64,000 nucleotides of DNA from Sipunculus nudus (Eukaryota > Annelida > Sipuncula > Golfingiida > Sipunculidae): positions 26,312,956 to 26,376,955 of the forward strand of contig CM049318.1 of assembly GCA_026874595.1 (NCBI GenBank). The letters are read 5' to 3'. The position numbers and the translations under genes are program-made. Every line of letters starts with the position of its first letter. The first letter of the stretch is position 1. Below, in pieces: positions 52,020 to 64,000 of the stretch. The notes beneath the pieces were generated by a model that saw only the letters and a list, made by a program, of their open reading frames with translations, did not search any database and was not told the DNA's origin.

Positions 52020-55000
52020 GTGTACAGCATCTCACGAATATTCAACTACGCACCAACTAAATTAAGACTTGTCATTCCTTTTTTAAATGTCTTTCTAATA
52101 AACATGCTTGACGATATCACATAAAAATAAACTCCTCATTTTTACATCAGAAATACTACAACATCTGCAAATGAACAAATGTGCCACAGTTTTAGTACTT
52201 GAATATTTGATCGAGATTGCGTAATTCCTGGAGAGTGAATAAAAGATCACGTAATGAGCATTTCGTAAACAGGAAAATTAATCTCAGTTTCATGTTTGAT
52301 CCCGTTTTTCATGACACTCAAACAATCGCTCAAATTCGAATATGATCAAATCAGAGGAACCAAACAATCTATATTGAACCAAATGTAAAAAAAATGTTAC
52401 TTCTGCTTATTTGGTCAAATCCGTATGGCGATCAAAAGAGTAGTGTACTCTTTCATTATGTGCCAAACGAACATATTGGATTGACCGAGCAAGCAGACAA
52501 CATTACATTTGATTAAACAGATACATTATTTTTCTGATATTCTGTCAAGACGACATTAAAATTCACAGTTAATTCCATCAGGCATTTTTCAACATCTGCA
52601 GATGAAGTTCTTTGCAATATTTTTAAGTTCAATATTTCATGAATATACAATATCCCACGGGGAAATAATCAAATATTGCGTAACTCTAATTTTAATTTTA
52701 AGTTTAATGTAAGCTATATTTTCTATTTAAGATACTTCGAAAATGTTATAGTAAACTCGAAATAAGTAAGGGCATAGAATGAGAATCTGTTTTATTTTAT
52801 ATACGCAACACTATCCAAAAAGAAGACCTTACTCTGTTATACTCTTAGCCCATTCCTCAATTTATAAAAGGGTTCCAAGTGTAACTGCAAAGTAAGGCTC
52901 AAATCTTTGCATTTCATTTCTTACTTTTATTTTCAATATCTAACTGTAAAGTTTAAAAAAAAATTAGTATACCATGCTCTCTCCTCATCCTTTATGTATT
53001 CACTGATCCTCCGCTCATTTTTGCAGAGGCATTCTACAAAGACTGAGATTTGAACAGTGTACAGCATCTCATGAATATTCAACTACGCACCAACTAAATT
53101 AAGACTTGTCATTCTCTTTTTAACTGTCATTCTAATAAACATGCTTGACGATAACACATAAAAATAACCTCCTCTTCTTTACATCAGAAATACTACATCT
53201 GCAGATGAACAAATGTGCCACAGTTTTAGTATAGTTAAATGTTTGATCGAGATTGCGTACTTCCAGGAATGTGAATAAAAGAATACGTAATGAGCATTTC
53301 GTAAAGATGACAATTAACCTCAGTTTCATGTTTGATCCCGTTTTAATGCCACTCAATTAATCGCTCAAATTCGAATATGATAATATCAGAAGATCCAAAC
53401 CATCTATATAGCACCAAATGTAAAAAATGTTACTTCTGCTTATTTGGTCAAATCCGTATGGCGATCAAAAGAGTAGTGTACTCTTTCATTATATGCCAAA
53501 AGAACATATTGGATTGACCGAGCAAGCAGACAACATAACATTTGATTAATCAGATATTGCATTTTTCTGTTATTCTGTCAAGACGACATAAAAATTCACA
53601 TGTAATTCCATTAGGCATTTTTCAACATCTGCAGATGAAGTTATTTGCAATATTTTAAAGTTGAAAATTTGACGAATATACCATATCCCAAGGGGGAATG
53701 AATCGAATATTTCGTAACTCTACTTTTAATTTAAATTTAACGTAAGCTATATTTTCTATTTTAAAATACTTCGAAAATGTTATAGTTAACCCGAAATAAG
53801 TAAGGGCATAGAATGAGAATCTGTTTTTTTTTCATATACGCAACACTTTCCAAAAAGAAGACCTTACCCTGTTGTACTCTTAGCCCATTCCTCAATTTAT
53901 TAAACGGTTACAGGTGAAACTGCAAAGAACGGCTAGATTCTGTGCATTTCATTTCTTACTATTATTTTCACTATCTAAGTGTTAAGTTTAAAAAATTTAC
54001 TATACCATGCTCTCTCCTCATCGTTTATTTATTCACTGATCCTCCGCTCATTATCGCACAGGTATTCTACAAAGACTGAGATTTGAACAGTGTACAGCAT
54101 CTCACGAATATTCAACTACGCACCAACTAAATTAAGACTTGTCATTCCTTTTTTAAATGTCTTTCTAGTAAACATGCTTGACGATATCACATAAAAATAA
54201 ACTCCTCATTTTTACATCAGAAATACTACAACATCTGCAAATGAACAAATGTGCCACAGTTTTAGTACTTGAATATTTGATCGAGATTGCGTAATTCCTG
54301 GAGAGTGAATAAAAGATTACGTAATGAGCATTTCGTAAACAGGAAAATTAACCTCAGTTTCATGTTTGATCCCGTTTTTTCATGACACTCAAATAATCGC
54401 TCAAATTCGAATATGATCAAATCAGAGGAACCAAACAATCTATATTGAACCAAATGTAAAAAAAATGTTACTTATGCTTATTTGGTCAAATCCGTATGGC
54501 GATCAAAAGAGAAGTGTACTCTTTCATTATGTGCCAAACGAACATATTGGATTGACCGAGCAAGCAGACAACATTACATTTGATTAATCAGATACATTAT
54601 TTTTCTGATATTCTGTCAATACTACATTAAAATTCACAGTTTATTCCATCAGGCATTTTTCAACATCTGCAGATGAAGTTATTTGCAATATTTTTAAGTT
54701 CAATATTTCATGAATATACAATATCCCAAGGGGAAATAATCAAATATTGCGTAACTCTAATTTTAATTTTAAGTTTAATGTAAGCTATATTTTCTCTTTA
54801 AGATACTTCGAAAATGTTATAGTAAACTCGAAATAAGTAAGGGCATAGAATGAGAATCTGTTTTATTTTATATACGCAACACTATCCAAAAAGAAGACCT
54901 TACTCTGTTATACTCTTAGCCCATTCCTCAATTTATAAAAGGGTTCTAAGTGTAACTGCAAAGTAAGGCTCAAATCTTTGCATTTCATTTCTTACTATTA

Positions 55001-57199
55001 TTTTCACTATCTAACTGTAAAGTTTAAAAAAAATTACTATACCATGCTCTCTCCTCATCCTTTATGTATTCACTGATCCTCCGCTCATTTTTGCACAGGC
55101 ATTCTACAAAGACTGAGATTTGAACAGTGTACAGCATCTTATGAATATTCAACTACGCACCAACTAAATTAAGACTTGTCATTCTCTTTTTAACTGTCAT
55201 TCTTATAAACATGCTTGACGATAACACATAAAAATAAACTCCTCTTTTTTACATCAGAAATACTACAACATCTGCAGATGAACAAATGTGCCACAGTTTT
55301 AGTATAGTTAAATGTTTGATCGAGATTGCGTACTTCCAGGAATGTGAATAAAAGAATACGTAATGAGCATTTCGTAAAGATGACAATTAACCTCAGTTTC
55401 ATGTTTGATCCCGTTTTCATGCCACTCAATTAATCGCTCAAATTCGAATATGATAATATCAGAAGATCCAAACCATCTATATAGCACCAAATGTAAAAAA
55501 TGTTACTTCTGCTTATTTGGTCAAATCCGTATGGCGATCAAAAGAGTAGTGTACTCTTTCATTATATGCCAAAAGAACATATTGGATTGACCGAGCAAGC
55601 AGACAACATAACATTTGATTAATCAGATATTGCATTTTTCTGTTATTCTGTCAAGACGACATAAAAATTCACATGTAATTCCATTAGGCATTTTCAAAAT
55701 TTGCAGATGAAGTTATTTGCAATATTTTAAAGTTGAAAATTTGACGAATATACCATATCCCAAGGGGGAATGAATCAAATATTGCGTAACTCTACTTTTA
55801 ATTTAAATTTAACGTAAGCTATATTTTCTATTTTAAAATACTTCGAAAATGTTATAGTTAACCCGAAATACGTAAGGGCATAGAATGAGAATCTGGTTTT
55901 TTTTCATATACGCAACACTTTCCAAAAAGAAGACCTTACTCTGTTGTACTCTTAGCCCATTCCTCAATTAATTAAACGGTTACAGGTGAAACTGCAAAGA
56001 ACGGCTCGATTCTGTGCATTTCATTTCTTACTATTATTTTCACTATCTAAGTGTTAAGTTTAAAAAATTTACTATACCATGCTCTCTCCTCATCGTTTAT
56101 TTATTCACTGATCCTCCGCTCATTATCGCACAGGTATTCTACAAAGACTGAGATTTGAACAGTGTACAGCATCTCACGAATATTCAACTACGCACCAACT
56201 AAATTAAGACTTGTCATTCCTTTTTTAAATGTCTTTCTAATAAACATGCTTGACGATATCACATAAAAATAAACTCCTCATTTTTACATCAGAAATACTA
56301 CAACATCTGCAAATGAACAAATGTGCAACAGTTTTAGTACTTGAATATTTGATCGAGATTGCGTAATTCCTGGAGAGTGAATAAAAGATTACGTAATGAG
56401 CATTTCGTAAACAGGAAAAATAATCTCAGTTTCATGTTTGATCCCGTTTTTCATGACACTCAAACAATCGCTCAAATTCGAATATGATCAAATCAGAGGA
56501 ACCAAACAATCTATATTGAACCAAATGTAAAAAAAAAATGTTACTTCTGCTTATTTGGTCAAATCCGTATGGCGATCAAAAGAGTAGTGTACTCTTTCAT
56601 TATGTGCCAAACGAACATATTGGATTGACCGAGCAAGCAGACAACATTACATTTGATTAATCAGATACATTATTTTTCTGATATTCTGTCAAGACGACAT
56701 TAAAATTCACAGTTAATTCCATCAGGCATTTTTCAACATCTGCAGATGAAGTTCTTTGCAATATTTTTAAGTTCAATATTTCATGAATATACAATATCCC
56801 ACGGGGAAATAATCAAATATTGCGTAACTCTAATTTTAATTTTAAGTTTAATGTAAGCTATATTTTCTATTTAAGATACTTCGAAAATGTTATAGTAAAC
56901 TCGAAATAAGTAAGGGCATAGAATGAGAATCTGTTTTATTTTATATACGCAACACTATCCAAAAAGAAGACCTTACTCTGTTATACTCTTATCCCATTCC
57001 TCAATTTATAAAAGGGTTCCAAGTGTAACTGCAAAGTAAGGCTCAAATCTTTGCATTTCATTTCTTACTTTTATTTTCAATATCTAACTGTAAAGTTTAA
57101 AAAAAATTAGTATACCATGCTCTCTCCTCATCCTTTATGTATTCACTGATCCTCCGCTCATTTTTGCACAGGCATTCTACAAAGACTGAGATTTGAACA
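52020..57199. repeat. Sat-1 region with a 4-monomer periodicity
   Basis: The type-1 monomers at 52020 and 56162 (4,142 bp apart) share CCCACGGGGAAATAATC (about 52656 and 56799) and AATCTCAGTTTC. The intervening monomers at 54090 and 55127 have other variants. A four-monomer unit is thus superimposed on the two-monomer alternation. Confidence 0.7.
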
Positions 57200-59391
57200 G
57201 TGTACAGCATCTCATGAATATTCAACTACGCACCAACTAAATTAAGACTTGTCATTCTCTTTTTAACTGTCATTCTAATAAACATGCTTGACGATAACAC
57301 ATAAAAATAACCTCCTCTTCTTTACATCAGAAATACTACATCTGCAGATGAACAAATGTGCCACAGTTTTAGTATAGTTAAATGTTTGATCGAGATTGCG
57401 TACTTCCAGGAATGTGAATAAAAGAATACGTAATGAGCATTTCGTAAAGATGACAATTAACCTCAGTTTCATGTTTGATCCCGTTTTAATGCCACTCAAT
57501 TAATCGCTCAAATTCGAATATGATAATATCAGAAGATCCAAACCATCTATATAGCACCAAATGTAAAAAATGTAACTTCTGCTTATTTGGTCAAATCCGT
57601 ATGGCGATCAAAAGAGTAGTGTACTCTTTCATTATATGCCAAAAGAACATATTGGATTGACCGAGCAAGCAGACAACATAACATTTGATTTATCAGATAT
57701 TGCATTTTTCTCTTATTATGTTAAGACGACATAAAAATTCACATGTAATTCCATTAGGCATTTTTCAACATCTGCAGATGAAGTTATTTGCAATATTTTA
57801 AAGTGGAAAATTTGACGAATATACCATATCCCAAGGGGGAATGAATCAAATATTGCGTAACTCTACTTTTAATTTAAATTTAACGTAAGCTATATTTTCT
57901 ATTTTAAAATACTTCGAAAATGTTATAGTTAACCCGAAATAAGTAAGGGCATAGAATGAGAATCTGTTTTTTTTTTTCATATACGCAACACTATCCAAAA
58001 AGAAGACCTTACTCTGTTGTACTCTTAGCCAATTCCTCAATTTATTAAACGGTTACAGGTGAAACTGCAAAGAACGGCTCGATTCTGTGCATTTCATTTC
58101 TTACTATTATTTTCACTATCTAAGTGTTAAGTTTAAAAAATTTACTATACCATGCTCTCTCCTCATCGTTTATTTATTCACTGATCCTCCGCTCAATATC
58201 GCACAGGTATTCTACAAAGACTGAGATTTGAACAGTGTACAGCATCTCACGAATATTCAACTACGCACCAACTAAATTAAGACTTGTCATTCCTTTTTTA
58301 AATGTCTTTCTAATAAACATGCTTGAAGATATCACATAAAAATAAACTCCTCATTTTTACATCAGAAATACTACAACATCTGCAAATGAACAAATGTGCC
58401 ACAGTTTTAGTAGTTGAATGTTTGATCGAGATTGCGTAATTCCTGGAGAGTGAATAAAAGATTACGTAATGAGCATTTCGTAAACAGGAAAATTAACCTC
58501 AGTTTCATGTTTGATCCCGTTTTTCATGACACTCAAACAATCGCTCAAATTCGAATATGATCAAATCAGAGGAACCAAACAATCTATATTGAACCAAATG
58601 TAAAAAAAATGTTACTTCTGCTTATTTGGTCAAATCCGTATGGCGATCAAAAGAGTAGTGTACTCTTTCATTATGTGCCAAACGAACATATTGGATTGAC
58701 CGAGCAAGCAGACAACATTACATTTGATTAATCAGATACATTATTTTTCTGATATTCTGTCAAGACGACATTAAAATTCACAGTTTATTCCATCAGGCAT
58801 TTTTCAACATCTGCAGATGAAGTTATTTGCAATATTTTTAAGTTCAATATTTCATGAATATACAATATCCCAAGGGGAAATAATCAAATATTGCGTAACT
58901 CTAATTTTAATTTTAAGTTTAATGTAAGCTATATTTTCTATTTAAGATACTTCGAAAATGTTATAGTAAACTCGAAATAAGTAAGGGCATAGAATGAGAA
59001 TCTGTTTTTTTTATATACGCAACACTATCCAAAAAGAAGGCCTTACTCTGTTATACTCTTAGCCCATTCCTCAATTTATAAAAGGGTTCCAAGTGTAACT
59101 GCAAAGTAAGGCTCAAATCTTTGCATTTCATTTCTTACTATTATTTTCACTATCTAACTGTAAAGTTTAAAAAAAATTACTATACCATGCTCTCTCCTCA
59201 TCCTTTATGTATTCACTGATCCTCCGCTCATTATCGCACAGGTATTCTACAAAGACTGAGATTTGAACAGTGTACAGCATCTTATGAATATTCAACTACG
59301 CACCAACTAAATTAAGACTTGTCATTCTCTTTTTAACTGTCATTCTTATAAACATGCTGGACGATAACACATAAAAATAAACTCCTCTTTT

Positions 59392-59476
59392 TTACATCAG
59401 AAATACTACAACATCTGCAGATGAACAAATGTGCCACAGTTTTAGTCCTTGAATATTTGATCGAGATTGCGTACTT
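59392..59476. repeat. Sat-1 A half-unit core
   Basis: TTACATCAGAAATACTACAA, the 12-bp palindrome, then AACAAATGTGCC, a TTTTAG stretch, TTGAATATTTGA and GCGTACTTCC. It aligns in order with the B half-unit core 431 bp downstream, so the two are paralogous parts of one monomer. Confidence 0.75.
59412..59423. repeat. 12-bp palindrome CATCTGCAGATG, A half
   Basis: A perfect palindrome with a central PstI-type CTGCAG and two overlapping CANNTG E-box-like hexamers. In type-1 monomers of the right block it reads CATCTGCAAATG, which breaks the symmetry. Confidence 0.93.
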
Positions 59477-59684
59477 CCAGGAATGTGAATAAAAGAATAC
59501 GTAATGAGCATTTCGTAAAGATGACAATTAACCTCAGTTTCATGTTTGATCCCGTTTTTCATGACACTCAAATAATCGCTCAATTTCGAATATGATCAAA
59601 TCAGAGGAACCAAACAATCTATATTGAACCAAATGTAAAAAAAATGTTACTTCTGCTTATTTGGTCAAATCCGTATGGCGATCA

Positions 59685-59703
59685 AAAGAGTAGTGTACTC
59701 TTT
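59685..59703. repeat. Conserved 19-bp inverted repeat in the Sat-1 core
   Basis: AAAGAGTA GTG TACTCTTT: eight-base arms that are exact reverse complements around a 3-nt spacer. It is present with intact arms in most monomers of both blocks, and the surrounding segment is among the most constant of the monomer. In some copies only the spacer differs (GAG near 2344, GCG near 10474 and 16540). Confidence 0.93.
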
Positions 59704-59822
59704 CATTATGTGCCAAACGAACATATTGGATTGACCGAGCAAGCAGACAACATTACATTTGATTAATCAGATACATTATTTTTCTGATATTCTGTCAAGA
59801 CGACATTAAAATTCACAGTTTA

Positions 59823-59905
59823 TTCCATCAGGCATTTTTCAACATCTGCAGATGAAGTTATTTGCAATATTTTTAAGTTCAATATTTCATGAATATACAA
59901 TATCC
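59823..59905. repeat. Sat-1 B half-unit core
   Basis: TTCCATCAGGCATTTTTCAA, the palindrome, AAGTTATTTGCAATATTTTT, AAGTTCAATATTTCATGAA and a TATCCC end. Order and spacing match the A half-unit core, with an identical CAACATCTGCAGATGAA centre. Confidence 0.75.
59843..59854. repeat. 12-bp palindrome CATCTGCAGATG, B half
   Basis: The second copy within the same monomer, in the same orientation and with the same immediate flanks (CAA on the left, AA on the right). In the 60309 and 62377 monomers it is changed to CATTTGCAGATG. Confidence 0.93.
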
Positions 59906-60796
59906 CAAGGGGAAATAATCAAATATTGCGTAACTCTAATTTTAATTTTAAGTTTAATGTAAGCTATATTTTCTATTTAAGATACTTCGAAAATGTTATA
60001 GTAAACTCGAGATAAGTTAGGGCATAGAATGAGAATCCGGGTTTTTTTTTTATATACGCAACACTATCCAAAAGGAAGACCTTACTCTGTTATACTCTTA
60101 GCCCATTCCTCAATTTATAAAAGGGTTCCAAGTGTAACTGCAAAGTAAGGCTCAAATCTTTGCATTTCATTTCTTACTATTATTTTCACTATCTAACTGT
60201 AAAGTTTAAAAAAAATTACTATACCATGCTCTCTCCTCATCCTTTATGTATTCACTGATCCTCCGCTCATTTTTGCACAGGCATTCTACAAAGACTGAGA
60301 TTTGAACAGTGTACAGCATCTCATGAATATTCAACTACGCACCAACTAAATTAAGACTTGTCATTCTCTTTTTAACTGTCATTCTAATAAACATGCTTGA
60401 CGATAACACATAAAAATAACCTCCTCTTTTTTACATCAGAAATACTACATCTGCAGATGAACAAATGTGCCACAGTTTTAGTAGTTGAATGTTTGATCGA
60501 GATTGCGTACTTCCAGGAATGTGAATAAAAGAATACGTAATGAGCATTTCGTAAAGATGACAATTAACCTCAGTTTCATGTTTGATCCCGTTTTAATGCC
60601 ACTCAATTAATCTCTCAAATTCGAATATGATAATATCAGAAGATCCAAACCATCTATATAGCACCAAATGTACAAAATGTTACTTCTGCTTATTTGGTCA
60701 AATCCGTATGGCGATCAAAAGAGTAGTGTACTCTTTCATTATATGCCAAAAGAACATATTGGATTGACCGAGCAAGCAGACAACATAACATTTGAT

Positions 60797-61927
60797 TGAT
60801 CAGATATTGCATTTTTCTGTTATTCTGTCAAGACGACATAAAAATTCACATGTAATTCCATTAGGCATTTTTCAACATTTGCAGATGAAGTTATTTGAAA
60901 TATTTTAAAGTTGAAAATTTGACGAATATACCATATCCCAAGGGGGAATAATCAAATATTGCGTAACTCTACTTTTAATTTAAATTTAACGTAAGCTATA
61001 TTTTCTATTTTAAAATACTTCGAAAATGTTATAGTTAACCCGAAATAAGTAAGGGCATAGAATGAGAATCTGGTTTTTTTTTTCATATACGCAACACTAT
61101 CCAAAAAGAAGACCTTACTCTGTTGTACTCTTAGCCCATTCCTCAATTTATTAAATGGTTACAGGTGAAACTGCAAAGAACGGCTCGATTCTGTGCATTT
61201 CATTTTTTACTAGTATTTTCACTATCTAAGTGTTAAGTTTAAAAAATTTACTATACCATGCCCTCTCCCCATCGTTTATTTATTCACTGATCCTCCGCTC
61301 ATTATCGCACAGGTTTTCTACAAAGACTGAGATTTGAACAGTGTACAGCATCTCACGAATATTCAACTACGCACCAACTAAATTAAGACTTGTCATTCCT
61401 TTTTTAAATGTCTTTCTAATAAACATGCTTGACGATATCACATAAAAATAAACTCCTAATTTTTACATCAGAAATACAACAACATCTGCAAATGAACAAA
61501 TGTGCCACAGTTTTAGTACTTGAATATTTGATCGAGATTGCGTAATTCCTGGAGAGTGAATAAAAGATTACGTAATGAGCATTTCGTAAACAGGAAAATT
61601 AATCTCAGTTTCATGTTTGATCCCGTTTTTCATGACACTCAAACAATCGCTCAAATTCGAATATGATCAAATCAGAGGAACCAAACAATCTATATTGAAC
61701 CAAATGTAAAACAAATGTTACTTCTGCTTATTTGGTCAAATCCGTATGGCGATCAAAAGAGTAGTGTACTCTTTCATTATGTGCCAAACGAACATATTGG
61801 ATTGACCGAGCAAGCAGACAACATTACATTTGATTAATCAGATACATTATTTTTCTGATATTCTGTCAATACTACATTAAAATTCACAGTTTATTCCATC
61901 AGGCATTTTTCAACATCTGCAGATGAA
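60797..61927. repeat. Near-identical Sat-1 segment, copy 1
   Basis: No difference from 62870-64000 was seen on reading, at offset 2,073 bp. Shared rare variants include GATTGATCAGATATTGC, TTATTTGAAATATT, CATGCCCTCTCCCCATCG, CACAGGTTTTCTAC, AATACAACAACATC and TCAATACTACATT. Confidence 0.88.
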
Positions 61928-62869
61928 GTTATTTGCAATATTTTTAAGTTCAATATTTCATGAATATACAATATCCCAAGGGGAAATAATCAAATATTGC
62001 GTAACTCTAATTTTAATTTTAAGTTTAATGTAAGCTATATTTTCTATTTAAGATACTTCGAAAATGTTATAGTAAACTCGAAATAAGTAAGGGCATAGAA
62101 TGAGAATCTGTTTTTTTTTATATACGCAACACTATCCAAAAAGAAGACCTTACTCTGTTATACTCTTAGCCCATTCCTCAATTTATAAAAGGGTTCCAAG
62201 TGTAACTGCAAAGTAAGGCTCAAATCTTTGCATTTCATTTCTTACTATTATTTTCACTATCTAACTGTAAAGTTTAAAAAAAATTACTATACCATGCTCT
62301 CTCCTCATCCTTTATGTACTCACTGATCCTCCGCTCATTTTTGCACAGGCATTCTACAAAGACTGAGATTTGAACAGTGTACAGCATCTTATGAATATTC
62401 AACTACGCACCAACTAAATTAAGACTTGTCATTCTCTTTTTAACTGTCATTCTTATAAACATGCTTGACGATAACACATAAAAATAAACTCCTCTTTTTT
62501 ACATCAGAAATACTACAACATCTGCAGATGAACAAATGTGCCACAGTTTTAGTATAGTTAAATGTTTGATCGAGATTGCGTACTTCCAGGAATGTGAATA
62601 AAAGAATACGTAATGAGCATTTCGTAAAGATGACAATTAACCTCAGTTTCATGTTTGATCCCGTTTTCATGCCACTCAATTAATCGCTCAAATTCGAATA
62701 TGATAATATCAGAAGATCCAAACCATCTATATAGCACCAAATGTAAAAAATGTTACTTCTGCTTATTTGGTCAAATCCGTATGGCGATCAAAAGAGTAGT
62801 GTACTCTTTCATTATATGCCAAAAGAACATATTGGATTGACCGAGCAAGCAGACAACATAACATTTGAT

Positions 62870-64000
62870 TGATCAGATATTGCATTTTTCTGTTATTCTG
62901 TCAAGACGACATAAAAATTCACATGTAATTCCATTAGGCATTTTTCAACATTTGCAGATGAAGTTATTTGAAATATTTTAAAGTTGAAAATTTGACGAAT
63001 ATACCATATCCCAAGGGGGAATAATCAAATATTGCGTAACTCTACTTTTAATTTAAATTTAACGTAAGCTATATTTTCTATTTTAAAATACTTCGAAAAT
63101 GTTATAGTTAACCCGAAATAAGTAAGGGCATAGAATGAGAATCTGGTTTTTTTTTTCATATACGCAACACTATCCAAAAAGAAGACCTTACTCTGTTGTA
63201 CTCTTAGCCCATTCCTCAATTTATTAAATGGTTACAGGTGAAACTGCAAAGAACGGCTCGATTCTGTGCATTTCATTTTTTACTAGTATTTTCACTATCT
63301 AAGTGTTAAGTTTAAAAAATTTACTATACCATGCCCTCTCCCCATCGTTTATTTATTCACTGATCCTCCGCTCATTATCGCACAGGTTTTCTACAAAGAC
63401 TGAGATTTGAACAGTGTACAGCATCTCACGAATATTCAACTACGCACCAACTAAATTAAGACTTGTCATTCCTTTTTTAAATGTCTTTCTAATAAACATG
63501 CTTGACGATATCACATAAAAATAAACTCCTAATTTTTACATCAGAAATACAACAACATCTGCAAATGAACAAATGTGCCACAGTTTTAGTACTTGAATAT
63601 TTGATCGAGATTGCGTAATTCCTGGAGAGTGAATAAAAGATTACGTAATGAGCATTTCGTAAACAGGAAAATTAATCTCAGTTTCATGTTTGATCCCGTT
63701 TTTCATGACACTCAAACAATCGCTCAAATTCGAATATGATCAAATCAGAGGAACCAAACAATCTATATTGAACCAAATGTAAAACAAATGTTACTTCTGC
63801 TTATTTGGTCAAATCCGTATGGCGATCAAAAGAGTAGTGTACTCTTTCATTATGTGCCAAACGAACATATTGGATTGACCGAGCAAGCAGACAACATTAC
63901 ATTTGATTAATCAGATACATTATTTTTCTGATATTCTGTCAATACTACATTAAAATTCACAGTTTATTCCATCAGGCATTTTTCAACATCTGCAGATGAA
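62870..64000. repeat. Near-identical Sat-1 segment, copy 2
   Basis: Repeats 60797-61927 and runs to the window edge, so its right end is unknown. The part just upstream (62377-62869) is instead nearly identical to 55127-55619, so the monomer at 62377 is a chimera of two neighbours. Confidence 0.88.

Larger units (their letters stand above)
59270..60308. repeat. Reference Sat-1 monomer (1,039 bp)
   Basis: A complete monomer with all main elements: A-half palindrome at 59412-59423, inverted repeat core at 59685-59703, B-half palindrome at 59843-59854, a T-rich tract after GAGAATCC (about 60035-60050) and an A-rich tract near its 3' end. It is followed by another type-2-like landmark at 60309, one of the breaks in the type-1/type-2 alternation. 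Confidence 0.9.
34725..64000. repeat. Sat-1 satellite array, right block
   Basis: Sat-1 in the same orientation as the left block, with landmarks at 35509, 36512, 37547, 38584, 39627, 40666, 41700, 42726, 43763, 44801, 45835, 46873, 47907, 48946, 49950, 50987, 52020, 53057, 54090, 55127, 56162, 57200, 58235, 59270, 60309, 61341, 62377 and 63414. Spacing is 1,026-1,043 bp, with two exceptions of 1,003-1,004. Two subtypes dominate. Type 1 has CATCTCACG at the landmark, CATCTGCAAATG in the A half and GTAATTCCTGGAGAG. Type 2 has CATCTCATG or CATCTTATG, CATCTGCAGATG and GTACTTCCAGGAATG. They mostly alternate, giving a dimeric higher-order unit of about 2,070 bp. No composite units occur here. The array runs past the window end. 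Confidence 0.97.

Overview
This window looks like eukaryotic nuclear heterochromatin. It is almost entirely tandem satellite DNA, and I find no gene in it. The longest open frame is 141 codons and sits inside a 77-bp tandem repeat. All the other open frames are short, recur with the repeat periods and lack recognisable domains. No tRNA, rRNA, CRISPR array, operon or bacterial-type regulatory signal is visible. TTAGGG-type motifs, several nested satellite families, (TA)n/(CA)n/(GA)n microsatellites and a strong AT bias suggest an animal, possibly an invertebrate. I cannot name the species from sequence alone.

Layout. (1) 1-20528: Sat-1, a tandem array with a monomer of about 1,035 bp. Three long composite units (1,984, 1,948 and 1,940 bp) each contain a strongly diverged Sat-1-like segment. 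(2) 20538-33145: Sat-2, roughly 160 head-to-tail copies of a 77-bp monomer whose consensus carries a telomere-like GGGTTACCCTAACCCT. It has nested higher-order duplications (10/11-mers of about 0.77-0.85 kb, a 427-bp block, and a two-unit duplication with a 4,013-bp offset). (3) 33146-33429: a short unique stretch with a microsatellite cluster. (4) 33430-34722: Sat-3, a GC-richer minisatellite of about 100 bp with a 16-bp palindrome, and a degenerate tail. (5) 34725-64000: Sat-1 again in the same orientation, more homogeneous, and mostly an alternation of two monomer subtypes (a higher-order unit of about 2,070 bp).

The main structural observations concern Sat-1. Its monomer is an ancient internal dimer: two related half-units each carry the 12-bp palindrome CATCTGCAGATG. 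It also carries a conserved inverted repeat (AAAGAGTA, 3-nt spacer, TACTCTTT) whose spacer varies while the arms are mostly kept. The Sat-2/Sat-3 island interrupts Sat-1 at nearly the same two monomer positions that bound a deletion in the last complete monomer to its left, which points to recurrent breakpoints. These are sequence-level observations. Any centromeric, telomere-related or protein-binding role is inference.
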